DNA of 64,000 bases from Bacteroidota bacterium. GTDB taxonomy: Bacteria; Bacteroidota; Ignavibacteria; UBA10030. Shown in pieces: positions 1 through 8,520 of the stretch. The stretch is taken from the NCBI GenBank assembly GCA_021813905.1, contig JAKAJH010000011.1, positions 1 through 64,000 of the forward strand, read 5' to 3'. A program made the position numbers and the translations under genes. Every line of letters begins with the position of its first letter. The first letter of the stretch is position 1. Below the pieces are notes generated by a model, which ran no database searches, had not been told where the DNA came from, and was given only the letters and a program-made list of their open reading frames with translations.

Positions 1-1178
1 GCCTTGATCGTGCCGGCGCTGATGGCGTTCAGGACCTCGTTGAGCGCCGTGTGATTATCGGGTAGCCCGGCCACCGTGCGTGCGCCGAGCCGGTTGGGCG
101 ACTTCTCCGCCCGCAAGAGGAGATCGTCCTCGCTGCCTGCAACGACATGATCCGCCAGGCCGATCTGCTTCACGCCAAGCACTTCCCTCATCAGCCGGAG
201 GAAGACGTAATTGTCTTCGTTCGTGGCAAACGGCGAAGCGATGCCGGCGATTTCGTGTTTCTTGTATGTCCGCAGTTCGGACACCACGCGCGAGATGGCT
301 TCGTCCCAGCCGACCTCCACATGCGCGCCGTCCTTGCGGACGAGCGGCCCATGCAGCCGGCGATCGCTGTTCACCTGCTTGAACGTCGAGAGCCGTCCTT
401 CGTCGCACATCCAGGAAGAATTCACTTCGTCGTTCTGGCGCGGGGTCAGCCGCAGAATCTCGTTGTTGCGCACCCAGACCGAGGTGTTGCAGCCGCGCTC
501 GCAGCCGACACACACGCTCTCGGTGGCGGACATTTCCCATACACGGGAGCGAAAGCGGAAGTCACGGCTCGTCAGCGCGCCGACGGGGCACAGTTCGATG
601 ACGTTCATCGAGTAGGGATTGTCGAGCTGGGTGCCCGGAAACGTCGCCAGCACCACGTGAGTGCCGCGTTCGGTGAATGTCAGCACGGGTTGCCGGGCGA
701 TCTCGTCCGAGAACCGGATGCACCGGGAGCACATGATGCAGCGCTCGACGTCGAGCATCACGCGCGGACCCAGCTCCACCCGCTTCGGCTTGTGCACCTT
801 GTCCTCGTCAAAGCGGCTCGTGCCGACGCTGTACTTGTAGGCGTAGTCCTGAAGCTTGCACTCGCCGGCTTCGTCACAAATGGGGCAATCGAGCGGATGA
901 TTGATGAGCAGAAACTCCATGACGGCGTTGCGCGCCTTGCCCACGCGCTCCGTGTCCGTATGCACGACCATGCCGTCGGCCACCTGCGTTGCGCAGGCGA
1001 TCGCCAGCTTCGGCATCTTTTCGATCTCGACGAGGCACATGCGGCAGTTGCCCGCGACGGACAGCTTGGGGTGCCAGCAGAAATGGGGGATCTCGATGCC
1101 GTTCTCCCGCGCGGCCTGAATGACCGTCAGCTTCGGATCGACGTCGAACGTGCGTCCATCAATGGTGATCTTCGCCAT
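1..1178 (-). CDS. nuoG: NADH-quinone oxidoreductase subunit G (NuoG), 3' part cut by window edge
   Basis: The first 392 codons of a complex I subunit G / iron-sulfur molybdopterin-fold protein; the C-terminus lies off the left edge. Visible cluster ligands, in order, are an N-terminal 2Fe-2S ferredoxin fold (Cys34, 45, 48, 62), the His-Cys3 site (His94, Cys98, 101, 107), a 4Fe-4S site (Cys147, 150, 153, 197) and a CxxCxxxC-x27-C set (Cys223, 226, 230, 258) matching the extra N7 cluster known from E. coli and Thermus. It then enters the molybdopterin-oxidoreductase fold. It would carry electrons from NADH toward quinone in the peripheral arm. It starts at an ATG 12 bases after the aminotransferase stop, so the two are probably cotranscribed. 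NuoG is far more likely than a formate dehydrogenase or hydrogenase subunit, but the missing end and other nuo genes cannot be checked. Confidence 0.9.
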   Translation of the reverse strand, partial: MAKITIDGRTFDVDPKLTVIQAARENGIEIPHFCWHPKLSVAGNCRMCLVEIEKMPKLAIACATQVADGMVVHTDTERVGKARNAVMEFLLINHPLDCPICDEAGECKLQDYAYKYSVGTSRFDEDKVHKPKRVELGPRVMLDVERCIMCSRCIRFSDEIARQPVLTFTERGTHVVLATFPGTQLDNPYSMNVIELCPVGALTSRDFRFRSRVWEMSATESVCVGCERGCNTSVWVRNNEILRLTPRQNDEVNSSWMCDEGRLSTFKQVNSDRRLHGPLVRKDGAHVEVGWDEAISRVVSELRTYKKHEIAGIASPFATNEDNYVFLRLMREVLGVKQIGLADHVVAGSEDDLLLRAEKSPNRLGARTVAGLPDNHTALNEVLNAISAGTIK

Positions 1179-1190
1179 ACACTCCAATCC

Positions 1191-2423
1191 TCAGGAACCG
1201 AACTTCGCGTGATACGCTTCGAGCGCCGCCTTCAGTATCCGCAGCGATCGGTGCAGATGTGCCTCATTCAGCATGAACGCCAACCGCACCTCATTGGTGC
1301 CCTTGCCCGGCGTCGCGTAGAATCCGGGCGCCGGTGCGACCAGCACCGTTTCATTCTCCAGCGTGAACTCTTCGATAAGCCATCGGGAAAAGTGCTCGGC
1401 GTCCTTCACCGGAAGACCGACCACGATATAGAAAGCGCCCTCGGGCTTGTAGTAGGTCACGCCGGGAATGCTTCGGAGCCCGTCGATTACGACATCCCGT
1501 CGGCGGCGGAATTCCTCCACGATCGGCCGGGTGTACGTCTCAGGATCGCTGAGCAGCGGCGCCACTGCGAGCTGATCGACGGTGGCCACAGAGAGTCGCG
1601 CCATGCCGAACTTCAGCGCGGCGGAGACCACGTCCGCATTGTGGCTGGCGAGCGCGCCGATTCGGGCACCGCACACGTTGAAGCGCTTGGAGCAGCTGTC
1701 CAGCACGATCGCGCGGTCGCGGATCTCCGGGAAGTCGGCGATGCTGATGGCAGGAGCGTCGTATGCGAACTCCCGGTAGACCTCGTCCGACAACAGGAAG
1801 AGTCCGTGCTTCCTCGACAGGTTGACCAGTCGCTGCAGTTCCTCCCGCGTGTAAATCGTGCCGGTGGGATTGGAGGGATTGCAGAACAGGATGGCCCGTG
1901 TGCGAGCGGTGATATGGCGCTCGATCTCTTCTTCCGGCGGAAGATGGAATCCGTTGCTGATGCTCAGCGGCACGGCGCGCAGGCGAACGTTGGCGATGGT
2001 GGCGAAGCCGTTGTAGTTCGTGTAGAACGGCTCGAAGACGATGACCTCATCGTCCGTGTCGCAGACCGCGCATAAGGCAAAAATGATCGCTTCCGACCCG
2101 CCGGCCGTCACGATGATCTCATTCTCGGCGAAGCTGACGCCGTGATGCGTGAAGTACTTCTTCCACGCGGTGACCGCGGGTGCGAGGCCGTTGGAGGGCG
2201 CATACGCGATCGTCGTGTGATCGAAGTGATGGATCGCGTCCAGCACGGCCGGGGGCGTCGGAAGGTCGGGCTGCCCGATGTTGAGATGGTACACCGTGAC
2301 GCCCTGCCGCTTGCGGGCTTCCGCCACGGCGGCAAGCTTCCGGATGGGCGATCCCTGAATTTCTCTGCCCCGCCGCGAGATATCGATGGACAGGGCGACC
2401 TCAGTCTCTTCCGTGGTCGGCAT
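1191..2423 (-). CDS. PLP-dependent aminotransferase, class I/II (AspC-like)
   Basis: A full-length fold-type I aminotransferase of about 410 residues. Family marks are the NPSNPTG loop near residue 184, the Asp of SDEVY near 213, the PLP-binding lysine in SCSKRFNVCG near 246, and the RLAF motif near the C-terminus containing the substrate-carboxylate arginine. These are typical of aspartate/aromatic aminotransferases, but the exact amino-acid substrate cannot be read from sequence. An in-frame TTG at 2435 overlaps the stop of the upstream M16 peptidase (TTGA); the ATG at 2423 is the more conventional start and adds only four residues less. It sits between the peptidase and nuoG in one minus-strand run and is probably translated from a common transcript. 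Confidence 0.88.
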   Translation of the reverse strand: MPTTEETEVALSIDISRRGREIQGSPIRKLAAVAEARKRQGVTVYHLNIGQPDLPTPPAVLDAIHHFDHTTIAYAPSNGLAPAVTAWKKYFTHHGVSFAENEIIVTAGGSEAIIFALCAVCDTDDEVIVFEPFYTNYNGFATIANVRLRAVPLSISNGFHLPPEEEIERHITARTRAILFCNPSNPTGTIYTREELQRLVNLSRKHGLFLLSDEVYREFAYDAPAISIADFPEIRDRAIVLDSCSKRFNVCGARIGALASHNADVVSAALKFGMARLSVATVDQLAVAPLLSDPETYTRPIVEEFRRRRDVVIDGLRSIPGVTYYKPEGAFYIVVGLPVKDAEHFSRWLIEEFTLENETVLVAPAPGFYATPGKGTNEVRLAFMLNEAHLHRSLRILKAALEAYHAKFGS

Positions 2424-2431
2424 GGATGTTC

Positions 2432-3784
2432 TCAATCGTCAGAGGAGTCATCCCGCTCCGGTTTGGCGCTGGGGGCGGCGGCTCCGTTGGGTTTGAAGAT
2501 GACTGTCGTAAATCGTTCCGGACGGAACAGCGATCGGGCGACCTCGCGCAAGTCGTCGGGCGTGACCGCCTCGATCCTGCGGAGCATCGCGTCGAGCGAC
2601 ATGAATTCACCGAAATACAGCTCCGCGCTTCCCAGCCGCATCATCCGGTTGGGAATGTTCTCCAGACTGAGCATCATGTTGCCTTTGAGCTGCTCCTTCG
2701 TCCGGGCCAGCTCCTGTCGGGGGACGAGGGTGCGCACCAAACGGTTGAATTCGTCCCAGATCAGTCCGATGCACCGGTCGATGTGAGCGGTGTCAGTGCC
2801 GATGTACGCGCCGACGGTGCCGGTGTCGGAGATCATGTTGGCGAAGCTGTAGACCGTGTACGCGAAGCCGTACTTCTCGCGGATGTTCTGGAACAGGCGT
2901 GAACTCATTCCGTCGCCGAGCAGCGTGTTCAGCACCATCAGTGGAAACCGCTGCTCGCTCATCACGCTGCAGCCGGTGGTTCCCATGGTGATATGCGCCT
3001 GCTGGATGGGCCGGGAGAACACGCGCCGCGAACTGCCGGCGGCCGATGGAGCAGGAACCCGTGCGACCGGTCCGGGATCTCCGTTCGTGGGGATGTGCCG
3101 GAAGGCTTTCTCCGCCAGGCGCACGATCGCGTCATGGCGCAGATTGCCCGCGGCGGCCACCACGATGCGCGATGCGGTGTATCGTCGGGAACGAAACTCC
3201 GCGACTGTTCGGCGGTTCCATGCGCGAATGTTCGCTTCCGTGCCGAGCACGGGATAGCCGAGCGCGTGCGCGCCGAAGAGTTCCTTCTCGAAATAATCGT
3301 GGATCACATCGTCCGGATCGTCCTCAGTCTGCTTCAGCTCTTCGATCACCACCCCCTTCTCCTTCTCCAGCTCGCGGGACGGGAAGGTGGGATTCATCAC
3401 CAGGTCGGACAGGACGTCGAGCGCAAGCGGCAGATGCTCATCGAGCACGCGGGCGTAGTAGCAGGTGTGTTCCTTGCCCGTGAAGGCGTTCATGTAGCCG
3501 CCCACCGATTCGATGCTTTCCGCGATCTCGCGGACGGAGCGATGCGTCGTTCCTTTGAACAGCATGTGCTCGATGAAGTGCGAGATGCCGTTCAGGTCCG
3601 GGCTTTCATCCCGCGAGCCGTTGTCAATCCAGATCCCGACCGAGACCGAACGGACGTGCGGGATCTCCTCGGTGACGATCCGGAGGCCGTTGGGCAGGAC
3701 CGATTTCCGGTATGCCGCCGCCACCCGGCCGAGGACGGTGCCGGAAAGACGGGCCTGAGAGCGCGATTTCAATGACTTGGCCAA
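2432..3784 (-). CDS. M16 family zinc metallopeptidase (processing-peptidase type)
   Basis: A 450-residue insulinase/mitochondrial-processing-peptidase-like protein. The inverted zinc motif HxxEH is present (His69, Glu72, His73), with the distal glutamate in VVIEELKQ near 147, so it should be catalytically active. The C-terminal half is the second, inactive M16 domain with the usual YxVY region. Its length equals that of bacterial PqqL/YmxG-type single-chain M16 peptidases. It has no obvious signal peptide. The only start available ahead of the conserved region is TTG at 3784. It is the first gene of the minus-strand operon leading to the aminotransferase and nuoG, with a good promoter at 3835-3863. 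Probable role: degradation of peptides. The substrate is unknown. Confidence 0.88.
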   Translation of the reverse strand: MAKSLKSRSQARLSGTVLGRVAAAYRKSVLPNGLRIVTEEIPHVRSVSVGIWIDNGSRDESPDLNGISHFIEHMLFKGTTHRSVREIAESIESVGGYMNAFTGKEHTCYYARVLDEHLPLALDVLSDLVMNPTFPSRELEKEKGVVIEELKQTEDDPDDVIHDYFEKELFGAHALGYPVLGTEANIRAWNRRTVAEFRSRRYTASRIVVAAAGNLRHDAIVRLAEKAFRHIPTNGDPGPVARVPAPSAAGSSRRVFSRPIQQAHITMGTTGCSVMSEQRFPLMVLNTLLGDGMSSRLFQNIREKYGFAYTVYSFANMISDTGTVGAYIGTDTAHIDRCIGLIWDEFNRLVRTLVPRQELARTKEQLKGNMMLSLENIPNRMMRLGSAELYFGEFMSLDAMLRRIEAVTPDDLREVARSLFRPERFTTVIFKPNGAAAPSAKPERDDSSDD

Positions 3785-3834
3785 TTCTTCTCGAAAGACT
3801 GATCAGCGTACGGACGCGAAATACTTCAAAAAAT

Positions 3835-3863
3835 AAGATATCGGAAATTTGACGGAGAGTCAA
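3835..3863 (-). promoter_or_regulatory. Sigma70-type promoter for the M16 peptidase operon
   Basis: On the minus strand TTGACT (3858-3863) is followed after exactly 17 bases by TATCTT (3835-3840), about 50 bases ahead of the TTG start at 3784. It matches the classical -35/-10 pattern and not the TTTG/TAnnTTTG pattern of Bacteroidia. Confidence 0.55.
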
Positions 3864-3918
3864 GAAACGAGGGTGAGCGGACGCGGAGTGCCGATCCGCG
3901 AACGAGCGAGGCGAATCG

Positions 3919-4551
3919 TTACGCGACTCTTCCCCGCTCTCGCAGCATCGACTTGATCTTCGTGACAACCATGTCGATGGCGACGGTGTTGTCGGCGCCG
4001 CGGGGAATGATGATGTCCGCCCAGTGCTTGCTCGGCTCCACGAACTCGAGGTGCATCGGCTTGACGGTGCTGAGGTATTGCGCCATCACGTTCTCCACCG
4101 ATCTTCCCCGCTCGAGGATGTCGCGACGAATGCGCCGGACGAGTCGTTCATCCGCGTCGGTGTCGACGAAGATCTTGATGTCCATGAGTTCGCGCAGGCG
4201 CTTGTCCACGAAGATGAGGATTCCGTCCACGATGATGATCTCGCGTGGATCGATCCGGTTCGTCTCCGGCAGGCGGCGGTGCGTCGTGAAGTTGTAAATC
4301 GGCTGGTCGATTGCGTTTCCATCGCACAGCATCCGGAGATGCTGAATGAGCAGATCGGTTTCCAGCGAATCCGGATGGTCGAAGTTCACCCGGTCGGGCG
4401 TGAGGTCCCCGTGCCGGCTGATGTCCTTGTAGTAGGAATCGTGCTGAAGAACCTGCACATGGCTGGGATCCAGCTGCTGCAGGATGCGATTTGCGACCGA
4501 GGTCTTCCCTGAGCCGGTGCCGCCGGCGAGTCCGATGACGAGAGGTTTCAT
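3919..4551 (-). CDS. udk: Uridine kinase
   Basis: A 210-residue P-loop kinase of the uridine kinase/phosphoribulokinase family. The Walker A motif GGTGSGKT is at residues 10-17. It is followed by the LQHDSYYKD stretch, the FDHPDS motif and the YNFTTHRR segment that are characteristic of Udk. It phosphorylates uridine and cytidine to UMP and CMP in pyrimidine salvage. Length and start (ATG 4551) agree with the family. It is divergent from the glycosyltransferase at 4657, and the 105-base gap between them must hold promoters in both directions. On the minus strand that gap contains TATATT with TTCCAT 17 bases upstream, a weak candidate. Confidence 0.95.
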   Translation of the reverse strand: MKPLVIGLAGGTGSGKTSVANRILQQLDPSHVQVLQHDSYYKDISRHGDLTPDRVNFDHPDSLETDLLIQHLRMLCDGNAIDQPIYNFTTHRRLPETNRIDPREIIIVDGILIFVDKRLRELMDIKIFVDTDADERLVRRIRRDILERGRSVENVMAQYLSTVKPMHLEFVEPSKHWADIIIPRGADNTVAIDMVVTKIKSMLRERGRVA

Positions 4552-4656
4552 GGATTGGATCGCTGTGATGAATGTACGTGCAATATACGCGATTCTTGCG
4601 CGAGATGGAATCCTTCTGCGTTGAAAAAGAAGCCATTATTTGCGATACTGCCCTCG

Positions 4657-5802
4657 ATGAATCTCGCCGATCCGCTCCTCGCCGTGCCTCTCCTGGCAGG
4701 CATCTGGTATCTGTCGGTCCATGCGGGCCTGCTCGCGGGACTGCGACGAATCTCGCGGGGACGAACCGCAACGGCGCGGCCGCGTGTTTCGGTGATCGTC
4801 GCCGCGCGCAACGAAGAACCGGTGATCCCCGCTCTTCTTGAGGCGCTCCGCCGGCAAACCTATCCGGAGATCGAATTCGTGATTGTGGATGACCGCTCGG
4901 AGGATCGCACAGCGGCGATCGTGACCGAACTGTGTGCGCATGATCGTCGGTTCCGGCTGGTGCGCATCACCGAACCGTCGGAGGACATGCCGGCCAAGAA
5001 GCACGCGCTGCGCAGCGGCATCATCGCCAGCGCGGGTGAACTCTTGTGCTTCACCGATGCCGATTGCCTCCCGGGGCCGCGATGGGTCGAGCGCCTGGTC
5101 GAACTGTTCGATGAGAGGACAGGGTTCGTGGCCGGCTATTCCCCCTACCGGATCCGCCTCGCCGACGGGAAGCCGGCGTCCACGGGCAATGCCGGCAAGT
5201 GGCTCGATCGGTTCATTGCATACGAGGAATTGCGCGGTGCGATCTGGTCGGCCGGGGCCATCGGCATGAATCGCGGCTGGCTCTGCACGGGGCGCAATCT
5301 TGCGTATCGACGTGCGGCATATGACGAGGTCGGCGGATTCGAACCGATCAAGATGTCGGTCTCCGGCGATGACGATCTCTTTCTGCAGGTGGTGCGCCGG
5401 AAGACCCGGTGGGACATCCGGTATTGTCTTGCGCCGGACAATTTTGTGCCGACGTTTCCTCCGGAGTCGTTTGGCGATTTCGTCCGTCAGCGCACGCGCC
5501 ATTTTTCCGCCGGCAAGCATTTCCGCGCGCTGCAGAAGCTCTTCTTTCTCTCCTATCACGGCGCGAATCTCATCCTGTATGCTTCTCTGATCGCTGTCGC
5601 GATCGGCGCTCCCATTGCCGCATTGGCCGGATTCGCCCTCAAGTTCATCGCCGACGGGGCGCTGATCCTTCGCGGTGCGTCGGCCTTCGGGGAGCGCGCA
5701 TTTCGATTCCGGTTCCCGCAGATGGAACTGCTCTACCTCCTCTACAATACCTTCATTGGTCCGCTCGGATTCGTCGGGAAGGTGAAATGGAAACAGGCGT
5801 GA
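4657..5802 (+). CDS. Membrane glycosyltransferase family 2, first of three in cluster
   Basis: A 381-residue protein with an N-terminal membrane helix, a cytoplasmic GT-A domain (VSVIVAARNEE start, FVIVDDRSED nucleotide-binding stretch, FTDADC metal site) and hydrophobic segments at the C-terminus. The acceptor-side motif reads QRTRH in place of the processive-synthase QxxRW, a notable His for Trp change. The open frame runs further upstream, but the sequence before ATG 4657 is not family-like, so that ATG is chosen. It transfers a sugar from an activated nucleotide donor to a membrane acceptor; donor and acceptor are unknown. Its end overlaps the following flippase-like gene, and the next five genes follow with overlaps or tiny gaps, so this is the head of an operon. 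Confidence 0.85.
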   Translation: MNLADPLLAVPLLAGIWYLSVHAGLLAGLRRISRGRTATARPRVSVIVAARNEEPVIPALLEALRRQTYPEIEFVIVDDRSEDRTAAIVTELCAHDRRFRLVRITEPSEDMPAKKHALRSGIIASAGELLCFTDADCLPGPRWVERLVELFDERTGFVAGYSPYRIRLADGKPASTGNAGKWLDRFIAYEELRGAIWSAGAIGMNRGWLCTGRNLAYRRAAYDEVGGFEPIKMSVSGDDDLFLQVVRRKTRWDIRYCLAPDNFVPTFPPESFGDFVRQRTRHFSAGKHFRALQKLFFLSYHGANLILYASLIAVAIGAPIAALAGFALKFIADGALILRGASAFGERAFRFRFPQMELLYLLYNTFIGPLGFVGKVKWKQA

Positions 5803-6779
5803 ACTCCGTTCCGGTGACGCCCGCGGTCTCCCGTACCCGGCGAATTCTCGTCGGATTTGCGCGCACGGTCATCGCCGTACTGACATTGTACTTCGTCGTC
5901 GAGTCGGTGAGTTGGAAGAATGTTCAGTCCGCATTCCTGAGCGCCCGCTTAGGTCCGATGGCGGTCGGAGCCGTCCTGCTGTTGCTGAATCTCGCTGCGC
6001 GGACCCGGAAGTGGCAGATGATGGTGGACTCGCTGCGTTCGGGAACGACCTTCGCGGAGTCGGCGCGGTCGCTGCTGCTCGGTATCTCGTTCGGGAGCGT
6101 GACGCCGGCGGAGATCGGCGAGCTGGCGGGCCGCACGCTCCATCTTCCGGGTGCACGCCGGTCTCACGTTGTCGGTCTGACACTTCTCGACCGGCTCCAG
6201 ATTATGCTTGTCTGGGTGCTCTTCGGTGTGGGAGCGCTTGCGTTCCTGCTGATGCGTCCCGGACCGCTGCAGTGGCTCTCTGTGATCGCGGCGCTGATCT
6301 TTCCTTCGATCGTAGCGTGGCGTCTGGATCTGTTGGGGCGTCTCGGCCACGCCGTGAATGACCGGTGGATGCAGCGGGGATGGATCACGCGGGTGCTGGA
6401 CGGATTCAGTTGCCTGACGCCGCGCGTGCGGGCACGAACGCTCGCACTCACGGTGGGTTTCCATCTGATCCTCTGCGCGCAGCTCTATGCATTTGTGAAT
6501 GCGTTTGCCGTTGTCAGCGTGATCGATGCCGTGCTTGCCGCCTCGGCGGTGATGTTCGTGAAGGCGATGCTGCCGATCTCGCTCGCGGATCTGGGCGTGC
6601 GGGAAATGGCCGCGGTGTACTTTTTCGGTCTCGTCGGCGTTCCGGCCGCTGCGGCGCTCAACGCATCCCTCCTTCTCTTTGTGGTCAATATCGTCGTGCC
6701 CGGCACGGTAGGTGCCCTGGAGTGGTGGCTTGTCCGTTCCCGCCCCAACACGACACCCGATGCGGAGCGACAACGGTGA
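5787..6779 (+). CDS. Flippase-like integral membrane protein (UPF0104 / LPG-synthase TM family)
   Basis: About 330 residues, almost all hydrophobic, with roughly eight membrane spans. The ARxRKWQMM segment after the second helix and the SFGSVTPAEIGELAGR stretch are typical of the AglD/MprF-transmembrane (COG0392) family. The APAG-like conserved glycine region near the C-terminus (LPISLADLGVREMA) also fits. Such proteins are thought to move or bind lipid-linked sugars; MprF flips lysyl-phosphatidylglycerol. The start is ATG 5787, preceded by GGAAGGTGA; a GTG at 5799 giving a GTGA overlap with the upstream stop is an alternative. It lies between two GT2 genes, which suggests translocation of the glycolipid they make. 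Confidence 0.82.
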   Translation: METGVNSVPVTPAVSRTRRILVGFARTVIAVLTLYFVVESVSWKNVQSAFLSARLGPMAVGAVLLLLNLAARTRKWQMMVDSLRSGTTFAESARSLLLGISFGSVTPAEIGELAGRTLHLPGARRSHVVGLTLLDRLQIMLVWVLFGVGALAFLLMRPGPLQWLSVIAALIFPSIVAWRLDLLGRLGHAVNDRWMQRGWITRVLDGFSCLTPRVRARTLALTVGFHLILCAQLYAFVNAFAVVSVIDAVLAASAVMFVKAMLPISLADLGVREMAAVYFFGLVGVPAAAALNASLLLFVVNIVVPGTVGALEWWLVRSRPNTTPDAERQR

Positions 6780-7888
6780 ACACGCTGAGCGTTCTTCTCG
6801 TGACGGCTCTGGGGATCTTCACCCTGCACTACGTGTATTTTCTCACGCGTGTGCGCTTGGGACTTCTGGCGCTCGGCACGCATCCGTGCTCGTCCGACGA
6901 TCCGCCGGTCACGATCGTCATCGCGGCGCGGAACGAAGAAGATCGGATCGCACCGTGTCTGGAATCGCTCTGCCGGCTGGACTATCCCGCCGGCCGCCTG
7001 GAGGTGATCATCACGGACGATCACTCCGGGGATCATACTATCGCCGTGGCGCGCTCCTTCACCGGATGTCTGCACGGACTGCGCATCCTCGAGCCGGATT
7101 CGGCCGGCAGTACGGCGTCCCGCGGAAAGACGGCGGCGCTGCGGCGCGGGATCGACCTGGCAACCGGGGAGATCATCCTGACCACGGACGCGGATTGTGT
7201 CGTTCCCTCCGGCTGGGTGCGCTCGATGGTCGCGCACTTTCGGAGTGATGTCGCACTCGTGTCCGGACCGGTGCGTGAAGCCGGCGGCCGCAATTTCTTG
7301 GGCCGGCTCGAATCGCTCGAATTCCTCGGACTCATCACCACGGGAGCCGGACTGATCGGCGCGGGACGTCCCATCATCTGCAATGGCGCGAATCTCGCCT
7401 ACCGTCGGACCGCATACGAGGCGGTCGGAGGATTCACGGGCACGAGCGACGACGAGTCGCTGATGAACGCCATCGTACACCGGAAGGTGGGCACCGTGGC
7501 GTTTGCGGCGGATCCGTCCGCCATGGTCATCACGCGCTCGGAGAATACGGTCGGGCGATTCCTGCGGCAACGCATCCGTTGGGCCTCCAAGCGCGGACGG
7601 TATGAGGACCCAACAATTCTTGTCACGCTCGTGCTGCTGTATGCGTTCTTCCTGTCCGTGCTGGCCACCGCCTGTCTGATCCCGCAGGACGCGCTGCTTG
7701 CCGTACCGTTGGCCGTGGTGCTCGTCGGAAAAGCACTGATCGAGTGGGCGGCGCTTCGTGCGGGCGCGCGCCTCCTGGGCGATCGCGTGCCGCTGCTTCC
7801 CTTCCTCGTTGCAGAGCTGTTGCACGTTCCGTACATTGTGATCGCGGCCGCTGTCGGTCAGATCGCGGCGCTGCGCTGGAGGCACTGA
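6776..7888 (+). CDS. Membrane glycosyltransferase family 2, second of three
   Basis: A 370-residue GT2 enzyme with an N-terminal helix, a VTIVIAARNEED start, the LTTDADC metal-binding motif, an acceptor motif QRIRW matching QxxRW of processive synthases, and C-terminal membrane spans. It starts at GTG 6776, which overlaps the upstream TGA by four bases (GTGA), with GGAG-like sequence a few bases before. Protein architecture resembles poly-GlcNAc/hyaluronan-synthase-like enzymes, but the product cannot be named. Its own stop overlaps the start region of the deacetylase, which supports concerted action on one glycan. Confidence 0.85.
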   Translation: MNTLSVLLVTALGIFTLHYVYFLTRVRLGLLALGTHPCSSDDPPVTIVIAARNEEDRIAPCLESLCRLDYPAGRLEVIITDDHSGDHTIAVARSFTGCLHGLRILEPDSAGSTASRGKTAALRRGIDLATGEIILTTDADCVVPSGWVRSMVAHFRSDVALVSGPVREAGGRNFLGRLESLEFLGLITTGAGLIGAGRPIICNGANLAYRRTAYEAVGGFTGTSDDESLMNAIVHRKVGTVAFAADPSAMVITRSENTVGRFLRQRIRWASKRGRYEDPTILVTLVLLYAFFLSVLATACLIPQDALLAVPLAVVLVGKALIEWAALRAGARLLGDRVPLLPFLVAELLHVPYIVIAAAVGQIAALRWRH

Positions 7889-8520
7889 CGATCTTCCCCT
7901 TCCGATATCCGACGATCGCGCACCGCCTGCTCCTGCCCGAAGTCGTCTGTGCCACGGGAAGTGCCGGCGTGCATCTGACCTTCGACGACGGACCGGATCC
8001 CGTATCCACGCCGCGCCTGCTCGAGATCCTCACCGCCCATCACACGCATGCAACGTTCTTCTGCTCGGGGAGCGCCGTGCGCACATACCCGGATATCGCA
8101 CGGCGGATCGCCGAAGAAGGGCACGCCATCGGCAATCACGGTGATTCGCATCGGGGATTCCTCTTCCGTCCTGAAGAATTCATTCGCTCGGAGATCCACG
8201 CCGCGGACCTTGCCATTTCGTCGAGCACCGGAAAGACGCCGAACCTGCTCCGTCCGCCCTACGGCGCGTTCGGCGCCCGAACAGTGCGGATCGCGCGGGA
8301 GTCGGGCAAGCGGGTCGTGCTGTGGTCATACGATGCGCGTGACTTCGCATCCGCCAATGCAACCCGACTTTCCGCAAACATTCGAAACCATGTGCGGCCC
8401 GGCGCGATCATTCTGCTGCATGACACGCCGGCGACGATGCCGCTCTTCGAGGCGTACCTTCCTTCACTCCTGAACGATCTTGCTGTCCGTGGTATCCCCT
8501 GTCTCCCGGTGACGGTATGA
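7885..8520 (+). CDS. Polysaccharide deacetylase (NodB homology, CE4)
   Basis: About 211 residues of NodB fold. All catalytic motifs are visible: TFDDGPDP (base and metal Asp), NHGDSH (metal histidines), RPPYGAFG, LWSYDARDF and IILLHDTP with the catalytic His. It removes N-acetyl (or O-acetyl) groups from a sugar polymer or glycolipid. No ATG, GTG or TTG lies at a sensible place: the conserved N-terminus begins at the stop of the preceding GT2. A CTG at 7885 overlaps that stop (CTGA), with GGAGG just before it; an ATC at 7891 would sit eight bases after GGAGG. Translation is therefore probably coupled to the upstream gene with a rare start codon. The 3' end overlaps the next GT2 (ATGA). Confidence 0.85.
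   Translation: MTIFPFRYPTIAHRLLLPEVVCATGSAGVHLTFDDGPDPVSTPRLLEILTAHHTHATFFCSGSAVRTYPDIARRIAEEGHAIGNHGDSHRGFLFRPEEFIRSEIHAADLAISSSTGKTPNLLRPPYGAFGARTVRIARESGKRVVLWSYDARDFASANATRLSANIRNHVRPGAIILLHDTPATMPLFEAYLPSLLNDLAVRGIPCLPVTV

Noticed and set aside
147-2075. Long plus-strand open frame opposite nuoG and the aminotransferase (642 codons).
   Set aside because: Its translation lacks family features, while the minus strand encodes NuoG with all Fe-S ligands and a complete aminotransferase; high GC gives long antisense frames.
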